A stretch of 64,000 bases of DNA from Talinum fruticosum. Its lineage: Eukaryota > Streptophyta > Magnoliopsida > Caryophyllales > Talinaceae. Within the stretch, counting starts at the first letter, position 1; the number at the start of each line of letters is the position of its first letter. The DNA lies in the NCBI GenBank assembly GCA_021018815.1, contig JAITYX010000012.1:8419001-8483000 (forward strand), in the 5' to 3' direction. The notes under the pieces were generated by a model. That model ran no database searches, had not been told where the DNA came from, and saw only the letters and a list, made by a program, of their open reading frames with translations. Below, one piece after another: positions 1-10,571 of the stretch. The position numbers and the translations under genes are program-made.

Positions 1-1841
1 TGCAGAAATGTTGATTATGATGAAAATGAGCCTATCAAGAATCAAACCCAACCTACTCGGAATGAAGTCACTCGTAACGAAGTGACTCGGAATGAGAGAA
101 CTCAAGAACCCACTCAGAATGATGAAGGACAAACCGTTGAACAAGTTCACTCGGAACGGATCTCCGAAGATTAACCAATTTAGCCTACAGATCTGGTGAA
201 TCGGAGAACAGTAGAGCATTCAAGTATGCTTCTAGTCATCCACTAGAAAACATATTATCCGATATCAACAGAGGGGGTAAGAACTCGTTCCTCTCTTCAG
301 AATCTATGTGCATTCACTGCATTCATTTCATTAACTCGAACCTAAAAATGCACTAGAGGCCCTAAATGAACTTGAATGGGTAGAGGCCATGCAAGAGGAA
401 CTCAATCAATTCGAAAGAAACCAAGTCTCGGACTCGACCAAACGACCTTTTGACCACCCAATCATAGGAACCAAATGGGTTTTCAAGAACAAACTAGATG
501 AAGGTGGGGTGGTAGTCGAAATAAGGCTAGACTTGTGGCTCAAGGATACAATCAGGAAAAAGGGATTGATTGTGGGGAAACCTTCGTACTGTTGCCGAAT
601 TGAAGCAATTATAATCCTGTTGCCATTTGCATCTAGCATGAATATCATGTTATATCAAATGGATGTTAAGTGCGCTTTTCTTAATGGCTTTATCGAAGAG
701 GAAGTCTATGTTGAGCAGCCCACTGGATTTGAAAACTCGGAATTTCCAAATGATGTTTTCAAACTTCAAAAAGCTCTTTATGGTCTTAAACAAGCTCCCA
801 AAGCTTAGTATGAAAGACTGAGCAATTTCTTGGTTCAAAATGATTTTAGAAGAGGTCAGATTGACAAGACTCTCTTTATAAAAACGAAGGGGAAAGACTT
901 CCTTATCGCTCGGATATATGTTGATGACATAATTTTTGGAGCTACTAATGAAATTTCGTGTCGAGATTTTTCCGAGTTAATGAGACAGAAATTTCAAATG
1001 AGTATGATGGGAGAACTCAATTTCTTCCTTGGTCTACAAATCAAGCAAGACAAAGATAGAATCTATGTCCATCAATCAACGTACACCAAGGAGCAACTGA
1101 AAAAGTATAAACTTCAAGATGCGAAGCATGCTGCAACACCTACTCGGACTCATATGAAAAGGGTAAAGCAATAGATCGAAGCTCTATCGAGGTATGATTG
1201 GATCTTTGCTATATCTTACTTCTAGTAGGCCGGATATAATGTTTAGTGTCTGCTTATGCGCAAGATTCCAAGCTAATCCAAAAGAATCCCATCTCACTAC
1301 CGTGAAGAGAATATTCGAGATATCTTGCAGGGACTCGGAATTTAGGTCTATGGTACTCAAGAGACTCGTAACCGACTCTCACTGGATACTCGGATGCTGA
1401 TTACACTGGATACAAAGTTGATAAAAAGAGCACTTCAGGAGCTTGCCAATTTCTAGGTCAATCCTTAATATCTTGGCACTCAAAAAGGCAAAACCGAGTA
1501 GCTCTATCAATTGCCGAGGCTGAGTATATTGCAGCTGGAGCATGTTGTACTCAGATTTTGTGGATAAAGCAACACTCGAGAGATCTTGGACTTTCTTTCA
1601 AATCGGTTCCAATCAAGTGTGATAATCGTAGTGCAATCAGCATCACCAAAAATCCAGTTCAACGCTCAAAGACGAAACACATTGAGGTCGGTATCATTTC
1701 TTAAGAGATCATTATGAGAAAGGTGATATTGAACTCGAATTAATTCCTACCAATCTTCAATTAGGTGATATCTTGACTAAACCACTTAGTGAGGATTAGT
1801 TTTGCTTCATTAGGAATGAGCTTGGTATGTTAAATGCATAA
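1..1841 (+). pseudogene. pol: Copia A pol: linker, reverse transcriptase and RNase H (degenerate)
   Basis: Positions 1-388 encode the hydrophilic integrase-RT linker, including a tandem RNEVT-like stretch. RT starts near 389 with the copia wording IGTKWVFKNKLDEGG, followed by [20 protein letters not shown] at about 650-710 and LQKALYGLKQAP near 765-800. An in-frame stop follows at 806-808. RT resumes at 830 with the catalytic YVDD at 917-928. RNase H follows 1194 in several frames, and the conserved C-terminus RNELGMLNA precedes the TAA stop at 1839-1841. The RT catalyses cDNA synthesis from element RNA in virus-like particles. At least four frame breaks and stops make this copy inactive. Confidence 0.88.
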
Positions 1842-2235
1842 TTATGTGTTTTCTATGTGAAAATCTATTTGCATAATTATGTGCTTATGATTTTTTAAAT
1901 AACCATTGGTTCGAGTTAATCCAGTGATACCGAGCTGATAGTTGTTATCCATTTTCGGTTTCGAGTCACTCGGAAACTTAACCGAGTCGACTCGGACTTT
2001 GAGAAAAAGGACATCAAACTTCCGAAATCATCTCTAGACAAGTGGAGAATTTCGGAATTTATTTTCAAAAATATTGAATTTTCTCTCTCTTTGTCTCGCA
2101 CCGTGATCGAAAACTAGCCCTTGGAAGATAAACCGCTAGAATTCTAACTATTGAGGAAGAGAACAGATCACACCGATCCGAGGTGACCGCTGTAAGAGCC
2201 GAGTCGAGTGGATACTGAAGGATGAATATTTTTCT
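1842..2235 (+). other. Copia A region between pol and extra ORF
   Basis: No gene is supported here. The segment is the spacer between the pol stop and the internal TATA box. It contains repeats of the ACTCGG/CCGAGT words typical of this family. The same spacer occurs in copies B, C and D. Confidence 0.6.
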
Positions 2236-2244
2236 TATAAATAG
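2236..2244 (+). promoter_or_regulatory. Internal TATA box upstream of the envelope-like ORF (copy A)
   Basis: TATAAATAG lies about 255 bp upstream of the ATG of the extra ORF and is followed by a CT-rich leader. The same box is in the same place in copies B (12283-12291), C (39094-39102) and D (55855-55863). It is distinct from the LTR TATA box at 5423. That it drives a separate mRNA is inference. Confidence 0.55.
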
Positions 2245-2497
2245 CACCTATTCTCCTTCATTTCTTTACTTTACTCTTCGCATAGTCTCTCTCTCGAAAT
2301 CAAATCCTCGTAAACAAGCGCTCCGTGATTAAAGAGACACCCAACGATCTCAAGCTTCGTGAAGAACATCTCAAGTAAGCTCCGTTGCTCATAAACTCTT
2401 TCTTCTTCTACTCCTTTATTTTTCTCTTTCGCTCTCTTCGAGCTCCTCTCTTCTCCTCTCTCTCAAGTTTATCTACTCTCTCTTTTCTCCATCAAAA

Positions 2498-4248
2498 ATG
2501 CCGAAAAGTGGTTCTCACCCTGATTTTCTCGGCTCGCCAAGCAAGAAACCCCAAACAAAAAGCCAGGAATGCCCCTCAAATTCGAAACCTCTTGTCACCC
2601 AAAGACCTTGCGCTGGATGATAAATTCTTCCCAACCACAAAATTTTCGTGGTTGCCTCACATACAATCGATCGGGGTCTACAACTTTCTTTGTTTCAGCG
2701 AGTTCATCTATCCTGAACTCGTCTCCGAGTTGTACACTCATCTTTCCAGCTCCGAGGGTATTCTAACCTCCGGAGTTCGTAACACCACTGTTCCAATCAA
2801 TACTTCCCTCCTCCATTGTCTATTCAAAGTATCTTCCCTTTTCTTGAACATCAATCCAATACCTTTCAATGAGGTCGCTGACGACTTCTTTGAAAAGTAT
2901 GCCAAAGAGTTCCCTGGGTCATGCAAAAACGTTTCGTGGCCCAACTAAAGTCGAAGCTCGTCTTCCGTGTTTCTTGCTGATGAGAACCTTCTTCTCACAA
3001 CATTCCAGCAAGGAGAACCCCAACTCCAAGCATCTTAAAGCTCTTTTTGATATCTTAGAGGGCTATGAAGTAGACCTCTTTCCCGCTATCATTAAGCAAA
3101 TGGCAGCTAGTGCCAGCTTAGACTCGTAATAAGAAGAACACCCCTCTTCCCTTCGATGCTCTTCTCACTCTTATTTTACAACAGTTCAAAGTTCCTCTTC
3201 CTTCGGATCCGGAAGTCGTTTCGAGGCTGCCATTGTAGTTGGCAAAAAGGAACTTCTCGGTACGGATATCAGGAAATCAAACCCGGTGTCCGGGTCCACA
3301 GCCCGAGCCGAGGCCACCCTCCCCGACTCGGACTCATACTGAAACGCTTCGTCTCTTCCTCGCTCCACCTGGTAGCGCCTCCACCTTAGGTGCTTCCAAA
3401 ACTCTTTCTTCTCTTTTGTCCACCACCTTCATGGACAAAATTTCTTCTGTGTCCTTGGAACTCAAGGACCTTCTCCGGTCATTCAAGACTGTCTTCCAGC
3501 CTATGACCATCAACCAGAAAATCACCCAATCTCAAATTCGAGAGCAGCAGGACGTGCTCCTTGAGATGAAGGCTCGGTAAAGGAGCAAAGGGAGCTTCTC
3601 GAGCTCTTTCAAGAGAGAAGATCCAAGGGAGCTCGGGATCCCGGTAACTCGGACACCTCCGATGAATCCTCGAGGCCCGCCAAGTCCTCCTCGGACAGAG
3701 GAGAGGAAGAAGAAGAAGGAGAAGAAGCAGAGGCGCCTGCGGCCGAGGCAGCTCATTCTCGATCAAGGTGAGCCAGAAGGCCAAGGAGAACAAGAAGGAC
3801 AAGGAGCAAGCAATCGAGGGTCCGGGTGCTCCTACAAAGACAACCGAAGTGATCAGCTCGCATGCCAGCCTCGAGTGGGTTAGAAGAACCCGATGACCAA
3901 GGACAGTCAGCAGCAGGTCAGCCTGAGCACACCCCTCTAGTCGTTGAGTTCCAAGAGGACGAGCCTCTAGATGACCTAGTTCCGGGTCAGCCACTCGAAC
4001 CGAGCCGATACCAAAGATTCCTATACTTCCTCCGCCGCGCTCAAGCACATCGTCAATATCTTATAAGCGCCGGGGCACCACTCGTCCTTTCTCCTCAACC
4101 CCGACCGATCCATCACCTCCTTAATTTGTTAGTTTTATTTTATTTACAGACTTTTCATGTTTTTTTTTCTTTTGTCCGGACATCAAATATGTACCTTCTC
4201 GTTGTATTCTTCTCATTTTTTTTGTTTTTGCTTGAACGGTATAGATAG
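2498..4248 (+). pseudogene. Envelope-like / extra ORF of copia A (frameshifted)
   Basis: The likely ATG at 2498 gives MPKSGSHPDF, matching MPKRGNHPDF in copy D, so this start is preferred over the upstream ATG at 2385. The N-terminal third has the conserved block around FFPTTKFSWL, FIYPELVSELYTHL and GVRNTTVPINTSLLH, in the style of the retrotransposon env-like/plant transposon proteins. The middle holds a predicted helical stretch near 3430-3570 (MDKISSVSLELKDLL). A Lys/Glu-rich low-complexity segment follows near 3660-3800. Frames shift near 2590, 2950, 3240 and 3580. Function of this protein family is unproven; an envelope role has only been suggested. The C-terminal limit is approximate. 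Confidence 0.65.
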
Positions 4249-4486
4249 AAAAAATTTGTTGTCTTGTTTAGGGGAGTCTCTCTCACCCTCTGTAAATATT
4301 TTTCTTTGACGTTCATGAAGTAAATACATTTCATTAATAATTGCTTGTCTATCCGGTTTTATTTCTTTTCTTGCTCCGATAACCATGAAATCTTAAGTTA
4401 TTTTCTAAGCAAGTTTGCGAAATCGATTTATATCACTAACAAAGTTTTTGTCTAAGTGTGGAATACCTTTCATTAAAAGGGGAGAT
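4249..4486 (+). promoter_or_regulatory. Copia A 3' untranslated region and polypurine tract
   Basis: No gene is present. The stretch ends in the polypurine tract AAAAGGGGAGAT (4475-4486), which directly precedes the LTR start TGAAGACTCGG and would prime plus-strand DNA synthesis. Confidence 0.75.
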
Positions 4487-6090
4487 TGAAGACTCGGACT
4501 TTATACTTATACTTTTCTTAGTTCCATCGAGGAATCGGGTATAAGACTTCATCTCTTATAGGGTTTTAATTTCAAGTCATTCCATGTGCCTTAGAAGCTT
4601 TTCGAGTGATATAACATTTTCTCCGAGTGTTATAGAAAATATTATATATGTCTACGCTTGACTCTAACCGACTCGGAAAGCATACTTCTACATGCCACTT
4701 CACACTCGGTTCTAAGTCACTCAACGCTCATAAATATCGCATATTCAAACACTTTATTTCACGCACATAAACTCGAGTCCGACTTAGTGTTCTAAGAATT
4801 ACCATGTTAATTCATTCTTCTAAGTTAGCATATCTTGTTTGAACTTGTTTAGTCTAGATCAAGTTTGTTTACTCGATATTCTTTACCTAACTTGATTCTC
4901 TTTTAGATCGACTCGGATGGAATTTGAGTCTCATGGATATTAGACTTAGAAAATTCCATTCCTTTTCGACTCATATAATTAGTCACTTAATTATATTAAT
5001 TACGTTATTATCTCGTGTCTAATCTTGGACCAAAGTATTTTATACTTTGAGAACCAAATTGATTTACATTTGCAGGTTATTCAAATGAGGCTATCCTATT
5101 TTTGAATTGCAAAAGTAACCGGCTTCAAAACGTCAAATCACCAAGCAGACTAGGCTTTTTCCACCTCCGACCTAGCCCCGGACATCGTGTCGTGGTTGTC
5201 TGTTTCCAAAACTAGAAAACTGCAACACTAAGCTCTACGGTGGTTTCCACCTTACTTTCAAAGACACCACCAGTGGTTTTGGGACTTCAAAAGGAGTCAA
5301 GAGCCGTTGCCCAACGTTCATATCTCAATGGATATTTTCCGAGTGACTCGGAAAATCCATTACAATGGTCACAAGGGACTTCTAGTCGAAGATGGACACA
5401 ACAAATAAGCTGCTTAGTCATCTATAAATAGAAGCTAACTTCCAAGACTTGAAGATTGCTGAACCAACTGTTAATACACATACTTGAGCAACAAGTCATT
5501 GTATTCATTCTCAATCTTCTACTTACAACTCCAATTCTATATTTATTATCTCTCACAGTTGTAAGGTCTTGTACTCAATTACAAACACTCTCTTTCTTAC
5601 TCTCTAAGTAAGGTCCCTTGACTGAGCTGTAAGGGTTAACTCAGCTCGGTTGCCCCTAACTCGTAAGGGTGATCCCAGTTAGGAAGTACTAGATCGGATA
5701 AGGTAATTTCTAAGTCTAGGAAAAAGTTGTAAAGAGTTGTCTAAGGGAGAAACTCGGGGTTGAGTCAATCTACTGAATTTTGTGGACTCAAAATAGTGGA
5801 TTTGACTTCGTGCTTGGATTAGCACGGTTCGTGGTTTTCCGCCCCAGGAGGGTTTCCACGTACTTTCTGAGTTATTACTTTTCCGAGTGCATTTTAAACT
5901 CAAACTGTTTCAAAGTTCTCGCTTAATCTGTTTCTTCACTTTTCACTGAATTTTGAGTCAGTACTTTTCGAGCTCATCCTTAAATCTCGCTCACCTCATA
6001 TTCATATCGATTTTGAAGTCAAGCAAATCTCTTCATCACCCTATTCACCCTCCTTTAGGGTGACTTATCCTCTCCCGGAGTAAACCTTCG
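4487..6090 (+). repeat. 3' LTR of copia A
   Basis: The LTR starts TGAAGACTCGG directly after the polypurine tract and ends AAACCTTCG (a decayed CA end) at 6090, about 1604 bp. It carries a TATA box TATAAATAG at 5423-5431 and a perfect 21-bp palindrome centred on 5345. The end region with the CACCCTATTCACCC words matches, in reverse, the LTR ends of copies C and D. The ORFs inside it are not genes. Confidence 0.85.
5335..5355. promoter_or_regulatory. LTR palindrome about 75 bp upstream of TATA (copy A)
   Basis: Each arm is TTTTCCGAGT and its complement, around a central G at 5345. The core contains GTGACTC. Similar palindromes sit at the matching place in the LTRs of copies C and D and in the solo LTR. 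A transcription-factor site, perhaps bZIP-like because of TGACTC, is inference. Confidence 0.5.
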
Positions 6091-6699
6091 ATCGCTTCAA
6101 CTTGCTTTTATTGGGATAGAGAACGGATCAAAAGGAACAAACGGAGATCACGTGTTGTTTCGAATTTGTGGTGTGACTCTTTCACGAAGGTACCAATAGA
6201 ACCCAAAAGGACCCTCAAATAAGATCCTCATTTCATTGAACTCCCGTGCAATAATTACACTTGGAGGGAGTTAGAGTTGAGCCCAAGGATTAAAGTTAGC
6301 CTCGCACATACAAGATTCATAAAGAAACAAGTAAGCAAAAGTGGAAAAAAAACAACAAGAAAAGAGGCATAAAAGGCATTCAGCCAAGGCTAGCGCCACC
6401 TACAGACTAGGCCCACAAGGTCCACTACAGGTTGTGGGCAGTGGCAGCCAGCTAGACACTAAAGCAAAAATTTTCTAGGCACATTTTTAAGGTGAATTTT
6501 AAGTTTAAAAGTGACATACCAAAGTCAACCGGTTGAGGGCAGATCTCAAGAAGCTTATATCATGGATTTTGGGTCGTTGAAGATAGATTCTAGCCCATGA
6601 TATGGAGGCTGGAAACGTTAGATGATTTGTTGAGCCAGGTGCAAGGTGTGGGAAGTACTCGTACAACCATGGCTACAAATGAAAAACAAGTGAGACTTT

Positions 6700-7697
6700 T
6701 GTCCACACAAGATTAAATATATTGGAAATAATTGAAGAACTAGAGCATACCTTGATGATCTTCCATAACCCGCATAGTGGAAGATAGTTGGTCAAGTTTA
6801 TCTCGGGTTTAGTGTGTCTTACACCGGCATAGAGGCCCCTTATAAGGCAAGTGTACGCGAGAGCAGCCCGTTAAGCTCGTTCATTTTATCGAGGTCCACT
6901 AAGTTCACCAAATAGTGAACTTAAACCTTAAAAGTTTGTTTGGAAAAGAGTATCGTGCTCAATAAGAGAGTATGCACGATCCGAATTTGTTGTTGTGGAG
7001 AGTGTCGGGCCCAAAACCTAGCATCCTCAAAAGCCTAAAAATAATGGTATATTTAAAGAAGTTTTCCCTGAGGAAACCTACTAGCCACAGGACTAAAGAG
7101 ATGACGAAGATAGCCATGATCTTTATATAAATTTCGGTCATAAGTTAGAGGCTCCCCGAGAAGCCCAAACCGGATAAAATAGCAAAGTCAAAAGGAGTAA
7201 TAGTCATGTCCTCGAAAGGAAGGTGGAAAGTATTAGTGGTATTCTAAAAGCTCTCACTAATAGCTCTAATGGGCTCCCACTCTCTTTTGTCACAAAGGTG
7301 GTTTAAAGCAAGGAAAAAGAACCAAACCCAACGATTATGCATGACATCTTCAAGAGGATAAGTGCATCTTCCTACATGTCTCCATGAATTTAGGTATGGC
7401 TCCACTACTCCAAACCTAGCCCTTCTGCAAGACAAAAATCCAACAAGATTTTTAGTAGAAGACACTACTCTAAATAAGCAAAAGTAGAAGTTTAAGCCAA
7501 CTAGCTTACCGAAGGAGTAATGGCAAGTGAAGAATATGATTCTCATCCTCCACCAAGAGGTCATTGGGATTCCATTCATTGTGAGGACGCCATTCCCATT
7601 CTAGGAAGTTATCTTGGACTAACTTCTCAAACCTTGTCCTCCTGGTAGGATGAGCCTTTCTCCTAGACATTTTTGAAGAGAAGATATTGGAAACCAA
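6700..7697 (-). pseudogene. Antisense plant-mobile-domain (PMD, aminotransferase-like) ORF of the Tat element
   Basis: On the minus strand an ORF begins at ATG 7697, or more likely at 7670 (MSRRKAHPTRRTRFEKLVQD). Downstream, across frameshifts, it reads RVRW-like and LNHLCDKREWEP segments and then FHLPFEDMTITPFDFAILSG at about 7160-7230. That is the hallmark of the plant mobile domain found in MAIN/MAIL1 proteins and in some transposons. The domain trails on to about 6700 in mixed frames. Tat-lineage elements are known to carry extra ORFs between pol and the 3' LTR, often antisense. The role of the domain in the element is not established. Frameshifts and stops make it a pseudogene. Confidence 0.6.
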
Positions 7698-7796
7698 CTA
7701 GTTTTCAATCGAGCAAAGCAAGAATGCACAACAACGAAGACAAGAATGGAATAAAGAAGTAAGTGAAGTGTGTGCAAAATAAACACATTAAACACC

Positions 7797-7805
7797 CTTT
7801 TTATA
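7797..7805 (-). promoter_or_regulatory. TATA box of the antisense PMD ORF
   Basis: On the minus strand TATAAAAAG lies about 130 bp upstream of the ATG at 7670, in good context for a plant RNA polymerase II promoter. The ORF is opposite to the element's own RNA, so it needs its own promoter, which agrees with this box. Promoter activity is inferred. Confidence 0.5.
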
Positions 7806-8089
7806 GACCCATTCAGTAAAGCCAAGCCAAGCATACAAGATAAGAGTCGAAAAGGCAAGGGAGACCAAGGGAATCCAACGAAGCATGCCATGGCCTCGGC
7901 TCGCCAAAGGTTGGCCGTGGCTGGCCACGAGGTGAGGTAATGTCCAATGAACGACAGACCTTGCAACCCTAGCTAGTGAGGTAGCTTGTAAAGTCTCATC
8001 AAGAATGGCAAGTGGATGTTTGGCATCATATGCATGTAAGTGGGTGATCTTGGACACACCAAATAAGCCTTTTGAGATCAGATTTTCAG

Positions 8090-8456
8090 TCTGTTTTTGA
8101 CTAAATTATTCAGTAAAACACCGAATTTTCGTTAGTATGATTAGTCACTAACAAGCATGTTAGTACAGACAAATTATCAGGCCAAGTTTCGGATAAAAAA
8201 TGATCGAAATTTTAGCATAACTATTCACCAATCTTTAGGCTTTGATCAAGCTAAGCTTAGGACCCTCTTACCAAACTTTAGAACACATGAATCGCGATTA
8301 AGTCCCCGCCCCATCTTCGAGTTCAGGTTTGACAAAAACCAATTCCAAACACCACATTACAATCAATATTAAATCATCACATAAAGTTGAGGTAAGTATC
8401 CTTTAGTGTCTACTTTGACCCTTCATCTTTTAACTCTGGTCAAAGTAGGGGCTAAC
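8090..8456 (+). other. Tat 3' untranslated segment and polypurine tract
   Basis: No gene is supported. The segment ends in CAAAGTAGGGGCTAAC (8441-8456), a polypurine-type tract immediately before the LTR start TGTAGACACC at 8457. Confidence 0.55.
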
Positions 8457-10236
8457 TGTAGACACCTAAAAAGTGTCGTTTTTCATCTCCTTTAATTTTG
8501 TATTTTATATTGTTGGCCCAATGATGAAATCCCAAGTCCTGTTTGAGGATTTGGATCACATACTGAATTTGATTAGTGCGACGGAAACTATTTAACCACA
8601 AAGAACCCCTAACACCACATAAATAGCCTTTTGCCTTAGATCGGTCCAAAACTCCCTTTTTCTTTTGGACGGTCCAAGTCCGGGCCAAGCCTCTAGAGAC
8701 AACGGGGTCCAAGTGCCGCGTATTGAGAAATTCCAGGCTTAGAATTCTCGCATTTCACTTTTGTCCAATAAGACACGGAGTCGAAGACCTCAAGATGATG
8801 TTAGGCATTGCATTTCTTGATCACAAGTATCAAAGTGCAGCATTTAAGTTCCAAGACAGTCCACCCAAGACTAGGAGCTTCTTTCCTAAAAAACTTCATC
8901 GTATGGCCGGCACCCCCTACCTGGCTTCTTTAAGTGAAATGCAGCTTTTTGGCTAGGAGACTCCCTTTGCAGCACGGAAGGGCATAAAACCCTAAGCATC
9001 CCCGAGTGGCCGGCGCCCTCGATCGCGAGGTTCTATCCGGTTTTATCCTATTCTATCTCGGTCTTATCACTTTAGTATTGGCTTGGTTATTTCGCTTAGC
9101 CTTGGACGGCTAGCCAAGAGCAACCCTAGGTCATTTGTGAAGTGGACCTCCCCTATAAATAGAAAGCCTTGGCTCTCATTTCGCATTAATTATTTCCTTA
9201 GCGTTACGTTGCTGAACTAAGCTCAAACACGACATTTTTCCTTAACACCATGCTGCCTAACCAACTATTAAACTACTTTCCCCGAGTGTTACTCTACCGA
9301 AATGTAACCTCAAAAGCATCTTTCCTAAACACTACGCCACTGAATTCACGTGACATAGTTACAGTTCACAGTATAGTTTACAGCTTACGCTTACGAACAC
9401 GATTATAGTTCACGATACAGTTTACAGCTTACAGCTTACAGACACGCATACGGTTCACGATACAGTTCACAGCTTACGCTTACGAACACGATTACAGTTC
9501 ACGATACAGTTTACGGTTTACAGACATAGTTACTGTTCACGCATGCGTTTAATGTTTACGCTTACGAACTACGATTATTGTTCATAATACAGCTTACAGA
9601 TCATAGTTACACATATGATGACTTCACAGAATCGTTAATCGTTCAATTGTTCACAGCCTCGTGGTTCGATGAACCTAGGAGTCGGAGCCCATGATTGATT
9701 GTTTCACAAGACGGGTCCTAAGTTTGGCTAAATCGGAAAAGCAAATCGAAATTGACCAGTTTGCAAACCGAGTATTCAAGAAAAATGATTTAAGAGCATT
9801 TAAATTATAATTTTATTTTATGATGGTAACGTCATCGAGCTTCTAGCTCACACATCCGTTGTTTTATGTTTTAAAACTTTTAGGAAGTCGAGCGCATGGC
9901 AGATCTGTTCACAATCACACCCAAAGTTTAAAGAGGAAGAAAAGGTAAAGCTGGTCGGAGAAGTGATGTTCGGTTGTTCGTCTTGACCCCATACATGTTA
10001 GTCCCTTCCTTGGTCTCTTGGCTCATGGTTCCTCTCCAGCTGATCCTCGGCGTTTTGAAATTTTCATGTTCTACGAAGAAAATTTGGATTGGATTGTTAC
10101 ATAAATTGTTTGAATAATTGATTTGCTCAAATGAATTTGCCTTGTTTTCATTTTGAAAACGGCGGTAACATCTTCCAATTTACAAGTCTTCCGCTGTTAA
10201 TTACTTATTTATGTGATTAAGTATCGGGGCGTTACA
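8457..10236 (+). repeat. LTR of the Tat-lineage element
   Basis: The LTR starts TGTAGACACCTAAAA after a purine-rich tract and ends CGGGGCGTTACA, about 1780 bp. A TATA box TATAAATAG is at 9154-9162. Downstream of it, 9354-9600 is a degenerate tandem array. The short ORFs inside are not genes. Confidence 0.75.
9354..9600 (+). repeat. Degenerate tandem repeat of about 39-47 bp in the Tat LTR
   Basis: About five units share words such as CACGATACAGTTTACAG and GCTTACGCTTACGAACACG, with unit lengths varying around 45 bp. The array lies some 200 bp downstream of the LTR TATA box, so it would fall in the transcribed leader if the promoter works. Confidence 0.7.
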
Positions 10237-10571
10237 CATTTTCAATGATCGAACGTATCAAAGCAAAGAGTAACGGATGAGAGGCATTCCATACTTATAA
10301 AATGCATTTGAGATCATATCACCACTCATAACAGCTTATGCGGATAATAAATCGAGCAAAGAAATGAACATATTGTATCGGAGCGAGAAAAGTAGAAAGA
10401 AACATATAACTCGTAAAGAAGTCCGTTAAAAAAAAATTCATTCATTGCTCGCAAAGAGGGTGAGCTCCTCTAAACACAAAATCAAGTTTTCTATCTTCTC
10501 TCCCTTAGCATTTCATCAAAAATGAGGAAAGAAAATAGCAAATGAGTACAATTGATGTTGGACAAAATAAA
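10237..10571 (-). other. Copia B 3' untranslated remnant
   Basis: No gene is present. Words such as GAGAGGCATTCC (near 10279) and CTCCTCTAAACA match the segment between the extra ORF and the LTR in copy D. The polypurine tract itself is not clear. Confidence 0.5.

Larger units (their letters stand above)
1..6090 (+). mobile_element. Copia (SIRE-like) retrotransposon copy A, 3' portion
   Basis: The window opens inside pol of a Ty1/copia element on the + strand. The visible order is integrase-RT linker, RT, RNase H, pol stop at 1839-1841, a long leader with its own TATA box, an envelope-like extra ORF, a polypurine tract and a 3' LTR ending at 6090. The extra ORF between pol and the 3' LTR together with an LTR of about 1.6 kb is the layout known for Sireviruses; assignment to that clade is inference from structure and RT wording. 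The 5' half lies outside the window. Confidence 0.85.
6091..10236 (+). mobile_element. Truncated Tat-lineage Ty3/gypsy remnant
   Basis: The block contains an antisense ORF region, a polypurine tract and a single LTR, in the order seen at the 3' end of Tat/Retand/Grande-type gypsy elements. No gag, pol or 5' LTR is present, so the element is truncated at or near 6091, where it abuts the copia A LTR. No primer-binding site follows 10236, so the LTR is the 3' one. Lineage is inferred from the LTR start TGTAGACACC, the LTR end TCGGGGCGTTACA and the antisense PMD ORF. Confidence 0.7.

Noticed and set aside
8723..8956. 77-codon ORF in the Tat LTR
   Set aside because: Inside an LTR, upstream of its TATA box, and without any recognisable domain.
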